DNA of 36,525 nucleotides, from assembly GCA_902806085.1 (NCBI GenBank), contig CADCVH010000047.1, forward strand, positions 1 through 36,525, given 5' to 3'. Origin of the DNA: an uncultured Rubrobacteraceae bacterium (GTDB lineage: Bacteria; Actinomycetota; Rubrobacteria; Rubrobacterales; Rubrobacteraceae). Shown one piece after another: positions 1 to 8,211 of the stretch. The notes under the pieces were generated by a model. It ran no database searches. It was given only the letters and a program-made list of their open reading frames with translations, and was not told the origin of the DNA. Within the stretch, counting starts at the first letter, position 1. Each line of letters opens with the position of its first letter. The translations under genes were made by a program, and so were the position numbers.

Positions 1-621
1 GCACGTCCAAGACCAGGGCCTTCCGGGAGGCGGCGAGGAGGACCGGCCGCGAGCCGTTCTTCCCGGATCTCGCCGTCGCCTTCGCCCCCGCCGAGGGCGA
101 GGAGCCGGTGCCGGGCGAGCCGATCCGTGACGGGGCGGGGCACCCGCTCACGCTGTCGGGCTTCAAGGCCGTTGGGGCCGGCCCCCGCGTCCGGCGCGAG
201 ACCACACCGATCGGGGGGTCATTCCCCCAAGACCTGCCCGGCGTGGTCACCGACCGCGCACATCAGGCTCCGCGACGAGGCTTGCTCCGCCGCCCACACC
301 CTAAGCATGGAGACCATCGCCGGGGGTGTGGAGGGTGGGTACCAGGCGGACTTGCTACTTGCTAAGGGAGATGGGCTGCGACGTGGCCCACGTCCACCAC
401 TTCGCAAAACCGCTCCGCCAACGCCAGCGACCGGTCGGGGTTCGGGTTGGCGGTGGCAAAAGAGGCCGTCGGCCCCCGGGTTAGGGGATCGCGCCCTCGA
501 CGATCGAGGCGTGCGTTCCCTCCTCTCGTAGCCCCCGGCCCATCCCGCGCACGAGGCCCATGGCGGCCCGCGAAGTCCGTCCCTGAGCCGACCGTGACGC
601 GTCCCGCGGCTAAGGGAGACC
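1..621. other. Left edge, no confident gene
   Basis: No gene can be supported here. One plus frame from base 3 reads as protein-like sequence for about 75 codons (TSKTRAFREAARRTGREPFF and onward) and then turns arginine- and proline-rich before a stop near 365. It may be the tail of a gene cut by the window edge or an old remnant. A minus-strand reading ending near 362 has a plausible tail but no recognisable family. The stretch lies downstream of the LysR stop codon. Confidence 0.3.
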
Positions 622-1557
622 TCAAGGCCCCGACGAGCGCGCATCGGAGCCATCGGGGAGCGTCGGCCGGCCCTCGCCGGTCGCGACCTCCCCGATCACG
701 TCCAGGAACGCCCGCACCACGGGCGGGGCTTCGCCCCGGCGTCGGACGACGGCCGTCTCCACTTCCGCCGCCGGAGACCGTAGCCTCCGGTAAACCACCC
801 CGTCCCACCGCATCTTTGCCACCGAGGCGGGCGCCATGCCGACCCCGACCCCCGCCGCCACCAGGGCCGCGAGGATGTGCACGTGGTACGACTCCTGGAC
901 GACCCGGGGCGTGAAGCCGGCCTGCTGGCAGAGGCTTATGTAGCGGTCGAAGGAGTGCGGCTCTTTGTGGCGCGGGACGAAAATGAACGGGTCGTCGGCG
1001 AGCATCTCCACGGGCACCTCGTCCAGGGCCGCCAGGGCGTGACCCTCCGGGAGCACGACCACCACGGGCTCCCGGAAAGTGTGCTCGACCGCCAGCGCGT
1101 CCAGATCGACCGGCGAGCGCACGAAACCGACCTGGAGGTACCCTTCGCGCAGCCGCTCCGTCTGTTGCGCCGAGGTCCACTCGTGGAGGACCAGCTCGAC
1201 GTCCGCAAAGCGCCTGCGGTAGATCCCGAGAACCTCGGGGACTATGCTGTAGGTTGTGGGCCCGATGAAGCCGACCACGAGCCTCCCGACCTGCCCGCGC
1301 GAGGCCCGTCTGGCCGCCTCCACCCCTTTTTCGGCCTGCCAGAGGGTGCGCCTCGCCTCGTCCAAGAACACCCGACCGGGCTCGGTGAGCGAGACCCGGC
1401 GCTTGTTCCTCGTGAGCAACTCCACGCCCAACTCCTGCTCCAGCCGCTTTACCTGCTGGCTGACCGCCGACTGCGCCACGTACAACCGCTCGGCGGCCCG
1501 GCCGAAGTGCATCTCCTCGGCCACCGCCACAAAGCACCTCATGTGTCTCAGCTCCAC
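622..1557 (-). CDS. LysR-family transcriptional regulator
   Basis: A 311-residue protein with the LysR layout. An N-terminal winged helix-turn-helix (residues about 1-60, with AAERLYVAQSAVSQQVKRLE and then LGVELLTRNKRRVSLTEPG) is followed by a periplasmic-binding-like effector domain of about 220 residues (VGRLVVGFIGPTTYSIVPEV opens it). The GTG at 1557 gives the usual start MELRHMRCFVAVAEE; an ATG five codons later is the alternative. It is divergent from the long plus-strand catabolic run, the standard arrangement for a LysR activator of aromatic degradation. An inverted repeat nine bases upstream of its start could serve both autoregulation and activation. The family is certain; the effector is unknown. 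Confidence 0.93.
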   Translation of the reverse strand: MELRHMRCFVAVAEEMHFGRAAERLYVAQSAVSQQVKRLEQELGVELLTRNKRRVSLTEPGRVFLDEARRTLWQAEKGVEAARRASRGQVGRLVVGFIGPTTYSIVPEVLGIYRRRFADVELVLHEWTSAQQTERLREGYLQVGFVRSPVDLDALAVEHTFREPVVVVLPEGHALAALDEVPVEMLADDPFIFVPRHKEPHSFDRYISLCQQAGFTPRVVQESYHVHILAALVAAGVGVGMAPASVAKMRWDGVVYRRLRSPAAEVETAVVRRRGEAPPVVRAFLDVIGEVATGEGRPTLPDGSDARSSGP

Positions 1558-1565
1558 ACGTCCTA

Positions 1566-1598
1566 TTATAAGCTACAGTGATCACCGTGTGCTTAAAA
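1566..1598. promoter_or_regulatory. Concentric inverted repeat, candidate LysR operator
   Basis: TTATAAGC at 1566-1573 and GCTTAAAA at 1591-1598 form imperfect arms. They sit around a second, almost concentric palindrome whose core is GTGATCAC at 1578-1585. This AT-rich island lies between the LysR start and the plus-strand promoter. LysR proteins bind such interrupted dyads between divergent genes; assigning this one is inference. Confidence 0.5.
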
Positions 1599-1603
1599 AC
1601 ATG

Positions 1604-1633
1604 TTGGACTTCTTAACCCCTCGGACTTAGCAT
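1604..1633 (+). promoter_or_regulatory. Possible sigma-70 promoter of the catabolic run
   Basis: TTGGAC at 1604-1609 and TAGCAT at 1628-1633 are 18 bases apart, just upstream of the first plus-strand reading frame at 1666 and just right of the dyad at 1566-1598. That places the dyad at about the position expected for an activator site. The hexamers are only moderately close to consensus. Confidence 0.35.
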
Positions 1634-1665
1634 CTTCTGAAAGGAAGCTCCAGGAAGGGGAGGAC

Positions 1666-1803
1666 ATGATAGAGCAACGAGCGGGTACGCCGGAGCCGTG
1701 GGCGTGCGGGGCCGTACGGGACGCCTTTGCGGGTTCTCTCATCGATAGTTTGGATACCCACCCGCCGGCGCTTGTGTCGACCCTGGCTTCGGCCCGGGCC
1801 TGA
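1666..1803 (+). CDS. Small 45-residue leader ORF
   Basis: An ATG at 1666 follows a strong ribosome site (GGAAGGGGAGG, about three bases before the start). The frame runs 45 codons (MIEQRAGTPEPWACGAVRDA and onward) to TGA at 1801-1803, 12 bases before the GTG of the VOC dioxygenase gene. No family is recognised and no signal peptide is seen. It could be a translated leader that couples the first enzyme gene to initiation, a small protein, or chance. The strong ribosome site and the exact fit between promoter and first gene are the reasons to list it. Confidence 0.4.
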   Translation: MIEQRAGTPEPWACGAVRDAFAGSLIDSLDTHPPALVSTLASARA

Positions 1804-1815
1804 AGGGAGATCCGG

Positions 1816-2730
1816 GTGAGCGAACGTCCCACGACCCAGGCACGCCTGTCGCACGTCGGACTCCGGGCGCCGGAGGCGGAGACTCTGCAACGTTTCTACC
1901 GGGACGTGGTGGGAATGTCTCTGAACGAGGAAGTCGAAGAGACGCTGCGCCTCGGATGGGGCCTCGGGCATCACGCGCTCGAGATCTCGCCCGGCGAGGC
2001 GGGGCTGGACCATTTCGCGCTGGAGGTGCCCGACCCCGAACACCTCGACGGACTAGTGAACCGGCTGGCACGTCGGGGCGTGGGAGTCGTCGAGGGGCGG
2101 CCCGGCGGCGACCACCCGGACACGTTCGAGGTTGAGGACCCCGACGGGAACAGGATAGAGCTACACGGGAGGGTGGACCGCTCCGGCGAACACGCCGCCG
2201 ACCCCGGGCGGCGCCCCGTGCGCATCGACCACGTCACCCTCGCCAGCCGGGCGATGGAGGAGATGGTCGCCTTCTACGTCGAGGTCCTGGGGTTCCGGAT
2301 CTCGGATCGCATGGAAGACGTGTTTACCTGGTTGCGCTGCAACAGGGAGCATCACACCGTCGCCATCGTGGACTCCGACGACCCCGGGAGGCTGGACCAC
2401 TACGCCTTCGAGCTCGGCGGCTGGGGGGACTTCAAGACGTGGTGCGACGAACTCGCCGCGAGAAACGTCCCGGTGCGCTGGGGACCCGGCCGGCACGGGC
2501 CCGGCAACAACCTGTTCCTCTTCTTCGACGACAGCGCCGGTTTTCACGTCGAACTGTCCAGCGAGATGGAGCGGTACTACGACGAGCGGGCAGCCTACAC
2601 GCCGCGCGTGTGGGAGGTGGGCCCCCAAACGACGGACCTCTGGGGAGGCCCGAGCGCCGACTGGCGCGAGGCCGCCGGTGGCCGGGGCGGGCAGGCCGGG
2701 GTCGCGGGGCCCGCGGGAGGTTCGCGGTGA
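1816..2730 (+). CDS. Two-domain VOC extradiol ring-cleavage dioxygenase
   Basis: A 304-residue protein with two vicinal-oxygen-chelate domains, about residues 9-125 and 134-260. This is the layout of 2,3-dihydroxybiphenyl 1,2-dioxygenase and catechol 2,3-dioxygenase. In the second domain the expected iron ligands are visible as His139 (IDHVTL), His195 (LDHYAFEL) and Glu246 (FHVELS), at spacings close to those of BphC-type enzymes. The likely role is meta cleavage of a catechol-type intermediate in the cytoplasm. The GTG start at 1816 follows GAAGGGAG. The stop overlaps the FAA-hydrolase start by four bases, so ring cleavage and product processing are translationally coupled. The exact catechol is not predictable. 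Confidence 0.85.
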   Translation: MSERPTTQARLSHVGLRAPEAETLQRFYRDVVGMSLNEEVEETLRLGWGLGHHALEISPGEAGLDHFALEVPDPEHLDGLVNRLARRGVGVVEGRPGGDHPDTFEVEDPDGNRIELHGRVDRSGEHAADPGRRPVRIDHVTLASRAMEEMVAFYVEVLGFRISDRMEDVFTWLRCNREHHTVAIVDSDDPGRLDHYAFELGGWGDFKTWCDELAARNVPVRWGPGRHGPGNNLFLFFDDSAGFHVELSSEMERYYDERAAYTPRVWEVGPQTTDLWGGPSADWREAAGGRGGQAGVAGPAGGSR

Positions 2731-3551
2731 GGTTCGCGAGCTGCCGGGTGGGGGAGAGGCGATTCGCCGCCGTCGTCGAAGGCGGCGAGGTCAGGCCGCT
2801 GGCCGGTATCGCCGAACTGGGCGCGGACACGGACGCCGACCTGCTCGCCGACCCGCCGGTTGAGGACGGGACGGCGCACGCGCTCGAGGACGTGGAGATG
2901 CTGCCGGCCGTGCCCAGGCCGGGGAAGATAATCTGCCTCGGCCTCAACTACCACGCCCACGTGGAAGAGACCAGGCGGGACCTGCCCACCTACCCGGTCC
3001 TGTTCACCAAGTTCGCGGAGAGCCTCGTGGGGCCGTACGCGCCCATCGTCAAGCCGCCCGAGTCGAGCGAGGTGGACTACGAGGCGGAGCTGGCCGTCGT
3101 CATCGGCCGGGCGGCCCGCCGCGTCGCCCCGGAGCACGCCCTCGAGTTCGTGGCCGGCTACGCCGTCGCAAACGACGTGACGGTGCGCGACTACCAGTAC
3201 AAGACCCACCAGTGGCTGCAGGGCAAGTCGTGGTCGGACTCGACCCCGCTCGGGCCTTTCCTGGTGACACCGGACGAGGTGGGGGATCCCGGAAAGCTAG
3301 ACATCACGCTCGATCTCAACGGAGAGCGCATGCAGTCGTCGAGCACGGGGCTCTTGATCTTCGACGTGCCGACCATCGTCTCCACGCTGTCTGAGTTCGT
3401 TACCCTGGAACCCGGCGACGTGATACTGACCGGGACGCCCGGCGGGGTCGGCTACCGCCGGGACCCCCAGGTGTTCTTGCAGCCCGGCGACCGCGTCCGG
3501 GTCGAGATCTCGGGCGTGGGAGCGATCGAAAACGAGGTGGTCGCCGAATGA
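2727..3551 (+). CDS. Fumarylacetoacetate hydrolase (FAA) family protein
   Basis: GTG at 2727 lies within the GTGA overlap with the preceding gene, giving 274 residues. The N-terminal 60 residues are the usual small lid domain. The catalytic FAH domain follows, with CLGLNYHAHVEE, VDYEAELAVVIGR (the metal-binding Glu-x-Glu) and GYAVANDVTVRDYQ, ending with GDVILTGTPGGVG. Members act as acylpyruvases, 2-hydroxyhepta-2,4-diene-dioate isomerases or oxo-acid decarboxylases. Directly after an extradiol dioxygenase, processing of the meta-cleavage product is the natural inference. It overlaps the next gene by four bases. A truncated paralogue is at 16980. Confidence 0.88.
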   Translation: MRFASCRVGERRFAAVVEGGEVRPLAGIAELGADTDADLLADPPVEDGTAHALEDVEMLPAVPRPGKIICLGLNYHAHVEETRRDLPTYPVLFTKFAESLVGPYAPIVKPPESSEVDYEAELAVVIGRAARRVAPEHALEFVAGYAVANDVTVRDYQYKTHQWLQGKSWSDSTPLGPFLVTPDEVGDPGKLDITLDLNGERMQSSSTGLLIFDVPTIVSTLSEFVTLEPGDVILTGTPGGVGYRRDPQVFLQPGDRVRVEISGVGAIENEVVAE

Positions 3552-5209
3552 GCTCCTTCGACACGGCTGCCGGAGCGATCCGGGGAGGGGAACCCATGGG
3601 CTCCGACCCCGAAGTGTTGATCGTCGGTGGCGGTCCGACCGGGCTCCTCGCGGCCAACCTGCTCGGGCAGTCGGGCATAAAGGTGCTGGTCGTCGAAAGA
3701 CGCCCCGGCGCCGTCGAAGAGCCGCGGGCCGTGAGCCTCGACGACGAGGCGATGCGCTCCCTGCAGGGCGCGGGGTTGCTCGAGCTGGCCTCCCGGGGCG
3801 TCGTCTTGCCCGGAACCGGCACGAAATACTTCGGCGCCAGGGGCCAGCTGCTCGCCTACGCGCGCGGTCCCGCCACGCCCCCCTTCGGCCACCCGGTCAA
3901 GAACCCCATCGACCAGCCGGAGTTCGAGAGGATGCTGCTCGAAGGACTCCAGCGATACCCCGGGGTGCGCGTCGAGTTCTCCGCCGCGATCCTGGACTTC
4001 GAGCAGGACGCAGAAGGCGTCTCCGCCCGCGTGCGTTCCTCCGACGGCTCGACCAGACAGGTCCGGGCGCGTTACCTGCTCGGGTGCGACGGGGGCCGCA
4101 GCACGGTGCGCCACGCCCAGGGCATCCGGATGACCGGCACAACCTTCGCCGAGCCCTGGATTGTGGTCGACTGCGTAGACGACCCTCACGACGAGCGCTT
4201 CGCCATGCACCACGGCGATCCCCGCCGCCCGAGCGTGGTCGTCCCGGGGCGCGGCGGGCGCTGCCGCTACGAGTTCATGCTCCTGCCGGGAGAGGACCCC
4301 GAGACCGCCTCCTCGCTCCCCTTCGTGCGCCGGCTGCTGGCCCCGCACCGGGGCGAGGTCGGCCCCGAGCAGATCGTGAGGAGCGCGGTCTACACGTTCC
4401 ACGCCCTGGTCGCCGAACGCTGGCGCGAGGGCCGGACCTTCCTGCTGGGGGACGCAGCGCACATGATGCCGCCCTTCGCCGGCCAGGGCCTGAACTCCGG
4501 GATGCGGGACGCCACGAACCTGACCTGGAAGCTCGACGCCGTCCTGCGCGGCGCCGCCGGCGACCGGCTGCTCGACACCTACGAGGCGGAGCGCCGCCCC
4601 CACGCCGAGGCGATAATCCGCCTCTCCACGCGCCTCGGCGGCGTCATGATGACCACGAGCCGCGCGAAGGCCGGGCTGCGGGATGCTTCGATCGCGGCGG
4701 GGTCGATGCTGCCCGCCGTCAGACGCTTCCTGACCGAGATGCGCTACAAGCCCGCGCCCCGCTACGAGCGCGGTCTGATCTTGAGGGAACCCTCGGGTGG
4801 TGGCGTCGCGGGCAGGATGCTGCCACAGCCGCGGGTCCTGCTCGCAGACGGCGGCCAGGTGCCGCTGGATGACGTGCTAGGCCCCTCGTTCTCGCTCCTT
4901 GCGGTGGACCCGCCCCGGGACGTGTTCGGCGGGCTGCGCTCGGGGCTCTGGGACGAGTTGGGGGCCTCGCGGGTGGAGCTCAAGCTGGGCGACCGCCTCC
5001 CCGCTTCCAGCCCATCGGCGGTCGGGGCGGCCGACGCCGACGGCCTGCTAGATCCGGTGCTGGGCGACCAGCGCGGCCGGCTGGTACTGCTCAGGCCGGA
5101 CCGCTTCGTCCTGGGCGTCTTCGATCCGGCGGACGAGGAGCGATTCGCCGCCGCGGTGCGGGACGCCTTGGGCGGGGCGCGCGACCGCGTCCCGGCGGGG
5201 GCCGCGTAG
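3548..5209 (+). CDS. FAD-dependent aromatic hydroxylase
   Basis: A 553-residue class A flavoprotein monooxygenase of the phenol-hydroxylase/MhpA/TfdB group. The Rossmann motif GGGPTG is at residues 27-32, the DG motif around Asp181 (YLLGCDGGRSTVR) and the FAD ribityl-binding GD motif around Asp302 (FLLGDAAHMMPPFAGQGLN). A thioredoxin-like C-terminal region follows, as in phenol hydroxylases. It would hydroxylate a phenolic ring ahead of ring cleavage using NAD(P)H and oxygen. Two starts are credible: ATG at 3548 within an ATGA overlap and preceded by GAGGTGG, or ATG at 3596 preceded by GGGGAGGGG. The second gives the more typical N-terminus. Confidence 0.9.
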   Translation: MSSFDTAAGAIRGGEPMGSDPEVLIVGGGPTGLLAANLLGQSGIKVLVVERRPGAVEEPRAVSLDDEAMRSLQGAGLLELASRGVVLPGTGTKYFGARGQLLAYARGPATPPFGHPVKNPIDQPEFERMLLEGLQRYPGVRVEFSAAILDFEQDAEGVSARVRSSDGSTRQVRARYLLGCDGGRSTVRHAQGIRMTGTTFAEPWIVVDCVDDPHDERFAMHHGDPRRPSVVVPGRGGRCRYEFMLLPGEDPETASSLPFVRRLLAPHRGEVGPEQIVRSAVYTFHALVAERWREGRTFLLGDAAHMMPPFAGQGLNSGMRDATNLTWKLDAVLRGAAGDRLLDTYEAERRPHAEAIIRLSTRLGGVMMTTSRAKAGLRDASIAAGSMLPAVRRFLTEMRYKPAPRYERGLILREPSGGGVAGRMLPQPRVLLADGGQVPLDDVLGPSFSLLAVDPPRDVFGGLRSGLWDELGASRVELKLGDRLPASSPSAVGAADADGLLDPVLGDQRGRLVLLRPDRFVLGVFDPADEERFAAAVRDALGGARDRVPAGAA

Positions 5210-5211
5210 CC

Positions 5212-6204
5212 GTGGGCGACGTTCGGCTAACGCTCGCCGTCGGGGATTTCGATCACGTCCGCGACCTCACCGGCGGCGTCGTGGTGCCGGATGGCATAGA
5301 CCTCACCTGCCTGCGCTTCGAGCGCCCCGAGGAGATCTTCTTCCGGTTCCTGAACTTCGGGGAGTGGGAGGTCTCGGAGGTCTCGCTCGGGGCTTACGCG
5401 GCCCTGATTTCGCAGGACGCCCGGGACCTGACGGCCATCCCCGTGTTCCCCGGGCGCAGCTTCCGCCAGTCCGCCGTGTACGTGAGGCGCGACGGGCCGG
5501 TCGGCGCGCCGTCGGACCTGGCCGGCAGGCGCGTGGGCGTCCCGGCCTGGTCGCAGACCGCCGGGATCTACGCGCGCGGTTGGCTTATGCACCAGCACGG
5601 CCTGCGCCTGGAGGACGTCGCGTGGTTCCAGGCCGGGCTCGACCAGCCGGGCAGGGCCGAACCGGTCGAGGTCGACCCGCCCGAGGGGGTCGGGATCACC
5701 GCCGTGCCCTCCCGCACGCTCGACGAGATGCTGCTGGCCGGAGATCTCGACGCCATCATCAGCGCCCGTCCGCCCATGAGCTTCGAGCGCGGGCATCCCG
5801 GCGTCCGCCGCCTCGTCGAGAACTTCGTCGAGGTCGAGGAGGCGTACTACAGGGAAACCGGGATCTTCCCCATCATGCACGTGATCGCCCTGCGGCGCGA
5901 CGTGCTCGACGCCAACCCCTGGGTCGCGACGAACCTGCTCAGGGCATTCGAGGAGGCCAAGCGGCGGAGCCTCGCCCGCGCCCTAGAGGCGACCGTCCCC
6001 GGCTTCCCGATCCCCTGGGCGTCCGCGTACGCCGCGCGCGCCCGGGAGCTGTTCGGCGAGGACTTCTGGCCCTACGGCCTGGAGGCCAACCGCCCCACGC
6101 TAGAGGCGTTCCTGGCCTTCGCCGCCGAACAGGGGGTCTGCCGGCGCCCCGTCGCGCCGGAGGAGCTCTTCCCGCCGCAGGTACTGACCGAGTTCAAGGT
6201 ATGA
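5212..6204 (+). CDS. 4,5-dihydroxyphthalate decarboxylase-like protein
   Basis: GTG at 5212, two bases after the previous stop, gives 330 residues. It has the periplasmic-binding-protein type II fold of the Pht5/4,5-dihydroxyphthalate decarboxylase group: an opening strand RLTLAVGDFDHVRDLTGG, DLAGRRVGVPAWSQTAGIYA in the middle and LDANPWVATNLLRAFEEAKR near residue 230. There is no signal peptide or lipobox, which argues for a cytoplasmic enzyme-like role rather than transport. No permease gene is nearby. If active, it would remove a carboxylate from a dihydroxy-aromatic acid to feed the ring-cleavage step. Many homologues carry this name without biochemical proof, so the substrate is open. 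Confidence 0.75.
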   Translation: MGDVRLTLAVGDFDHVRDLTGGVVVPDGIDLTCLRFERPEEIFFRFLNFGEWEVSEVSLGAYAALISQDARDLTAIPVFPGRSFRQSAVYVRRDGPVGAPSDLAGRRVGVPAWSQTAGIYARGWLMHQHGLRLEDVAWFQAGLDQPGRAEPVEVDPPEGVGITAVPSRTLDEMLLAGDLDAIISARPPMSFERGHPGVRRLVENFVEVEEAYYRETGIFPIMHVIALRRDVLDANPWVATNLLRAFEEAKRRSLARALEATVPGFPIPWASAYAARARELFGEDFWPYGLEANRPTLEAFLAFAAEQGVCRRPVAPEELFPPQVLTEFKV

Positions 6205-6226
6205 CCAAGAGAAAGGAGACGAACAC

Positions 6227-7060
6227 ATGTGCCATCCCGAGCTAAACACGGGGCAATCGACCCCGGAGGTTTCGCGCGAGGAGGTTTCGGTACCCACCGC
6301 TTCGGGCGAGGCGATGCCCGCCCTGCTCGCGCGGCCAGGTTCCCTGGCGGAGCGAGCGCCGGCGGTCCTCGTAGTACCCGACATGTTCGGTCGCTCGCCG
6401 TTCTACGAGGACCTGGCCGCCCGCCTGGCGGCCGCCGGTTTCGAGGCGCTGGTGCCCGAGTACTTCTTTCGCCAGGGGCCACTCCCCGAGCGCAGCTACG
6501 AGGCGGCGGGTGCCCGCCGCAAGAACCTGGACGAAAAACGCAGCCTCGACGATTTGAGCGCGGCCCTGGAGTGGTTGCGCGGTAGGCAGGGATATGCCGG
6601 ACGGATCGGGACCGTCGGCTTCTGCATGGGCGGTACCTTTACGCTCGACCTCGCCGCCTCCGAGGACGACCTCGTCACCGTGGCCTACTACGGGTTCCCG
6701 GTCCCGCAGGCCTCCCTCGCCTCTCCCCCGCCGGCGCCGCTCGACCTCGCGGACGAGGTGCGGGGACCGATCCTGGCGTTCTGGGGCGAGGAGGACGAGG
6801 CCGTGGGGCTCGACAACGCGGAGCGGTTCGTGCGGAGCATGGAGGAGCACGGCAAGGACTTCTCGCACCGGATCTACCCCGGCGTGGGCCACGGCTTCCT
6901 CGCGTCCGGGCTTGGGGATGGTTCGTCGGCCGAAGGGCCGGCACAAGAGTCCTGGCGCCTGGCCCTCGGACACCTCCGCGGTCACCTCGGCGTGGCGGCT
7001 CCGGACGGGGAGGCGTCCGCCGCTTCCGAAACACGCTCGCACGAGGAGGGATCGCGATGA
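6227..7060 (+). CDS. Dienelactone hydrolase family protein
   Basis: A 277-residue alpha/beta hydrolase. The nucleophile elbow GFCMGG places Cys133 as nucleophile, with Asp190 (WGEEDEAVG) and His222 (GVGHGF) completing the Cys-Asp-His triad typical of dienelactone hydrolases. The family opens lactone rings such as 4-carboxymethylenebut-2-en-4-olide, giving maleylacetate in chlorocatechol and hydroxyquinol routes. ATG at 6227 is preceded by AAAGGAG. It overlaps the next gene (ATGA). Its presence beside extradiol-type genes means either a lactone intermediate arises here or the enzyme has another ester substrate. Confidence 0.87.
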   Translation: MCHPELNTGQSTPEVSREEVSVPTASGEAMPALLARPGSLAERAPAVLVVPDMFGRSPFYEDLAARLAAAGFEALVPEYFFRQGPLPERSYEAAGARRKNLDEKRSLDDLSAALEWLRGRQGYAGRIGTVGFCMGGTFTLDLAASEDDLVTVAYYGFPVPQASLASPPPAPLDLADEVRGPILAFWGEEDEAVGLDNAERFVRSMEEHGKDFSHRIYPGVGHGFLASGLGDGSSAEGPAQESWRLALGHLRGHLGVAAPDGEASAASETRSHEEGSR

Positions 7061-8157
7061 ACGGCAACATGCTGGCGGCACGGGCCTATCCCGAAGAGAA
7101 AGCCTTTCGCATGGAGGAGATCGACCACCCGGAGATCGGGCACGGGGAGGTGCTGGTCAAGGTCGGGGCGGCCGGCGTGAGCCCCGGCGTGTTGAACCAC
7201 TGGCAGTGGGGGATGATGAAGCTGCTGCCGGCCACCCTCAGCCCGGAGATAGCCGGGACGGTCGAGGAGGTCGGAGCAGGCGTCATCGACTACCAGACCG
7301 GGGATCGCGTCAGGGTGCACGCGAACCTCACGTGCCGCCGGTGCGAGTTCTGCCTGAGCGACCGCGAGCTGCTTTGCAGGCAATGCTCCCTCATAGGCTT
7401 TATGGTCTTCGGCCCGGACGCCATGCCCCTTTACGAGCGCTACCACGACGGCGGCCTTGCGGAGTACGTGCGGGTCCCGGCATGGTTGCTCGACCCCCTG
7501 CCGGAGGAGATCCCTTTCGACGTGGGGTCGAAGATCCACCACCTGGCCGTCGCCAGCCGGTCCCTCAAGCTCGCCGATCTCGCGCCGGGATCTACCGTCG
7601 TCGTGACCGCCGCGACGGGTGCTATGGGCGCGGCCACCGCGAAACTCGCCGGGCTGTTCGGCGTCGCGCGCGTGATTGCGGTGGGCCGCTCCCGCGAACG
7701 GTTGGCGGGCGTCGAGGCGCTGGCCCCCGACCTCGTCGAGACGCTGACGACGGAAGACCTGCCGGAGAACTGGGCCGAAGATGGGCTGCTGACGAAGGCG
7801 ATCCGCGACCTCGTCCCCGAGGGGCCCGACGCGGTGATCGACTACCTGCCAGCCGGTCCCGGCACGTGGCAGGCGGTGTCCTCGATGCGCCCGGGTGGCA
7901 GCGCCGTCATCGTCGGGGGCAATCAGGCACCCCCCACGCTACCGGCCCTCGCGATCATGGTCAACAGCTGGAGCGTGGTAGGCAACCGCAGTTGCACCCG
8001 GAGCGACGCCCTCGAGCTGATCAACCTTCTGCGGGCCAGGCGCCTGAAAGTCGACGACCTGATCACGCACCGCTTCCCGCTGCACGCCGCGAACACCGCC
8101 ATGGAGGTGGTGCGCGACCGCACGGAGCCGACCTGGATGGTGGTCGCGAAACCGTAG
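7057..8157 (+). CDS. Zinc-binding MDR alcohol dehydrogenase
   Basis: A 366-residue medium-chain dehydrogenase/reductase. The structural zinc lobe is intact, with Cys93, Cys96, Cys99 and Cys107 in the C-x2-C-x2-C-x7-C spacing, within TCRRCEFCLSDRELLC. The nucleotide-binding motif is ATGAMGAA in place of the usual GxGxxG, followed by AVGRSRERLAGV. It probably oxidises an alcohol or reduces an aldehyde or enone arising in the pathway. The start overlaps the dienelactone hydrolase stop. The specific substrate is not predictable. Confidence 0.85.
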   Translation: MNGNMLAARAYPEEKAFRMEEIDHPEIGHGEVLVKVGAAGVSPGVLNHWQWGMMKLLPATLSPEIAGTVEEVGAGVIDYQTGDRVRVHANLTCRRCEFCLSDRELLCRQCSLIGFMVFGPDAMPLYERYHDGGLAEYVRVPAWLLDPLPEEIPFDVGSKIHHLAVASRSLKLADLAPGSTVVVTAATGAMGAATAKLAGLFGVARVIAVGRSRERLAGVEALAPDLVETLTTEDLPENWAEDGLLTKAIRDLVPEGPDAVIDYLPAGPGTWQAVSSMRPGGSAVIVGGNQAPPTLPALAIMVNSWSVVGNRSCTRSDALELINLLRARRLKVDDLITHRFPLHAANTAMEVVRDRTEPTWMVVAKP

Positions 8158-8211
8158 AAACTCCGACCAGAGTAGCAACAGGAAAACCAAGATAAGAGAA
8201 GGGAAACGCCG

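Noticed and set aside
362-1585. 407-codon minus frame over the LysR gene
   Set aside because: It is a Gly/Arg-rich shadow of the LysR reading frame, which has clear domain homology.
6594-8195. 533-codon plus frame over the dienelactone hydrolase and MDR genes
   Set aside because: Shadow frame; both real genes have catalytic residues in their own frames.
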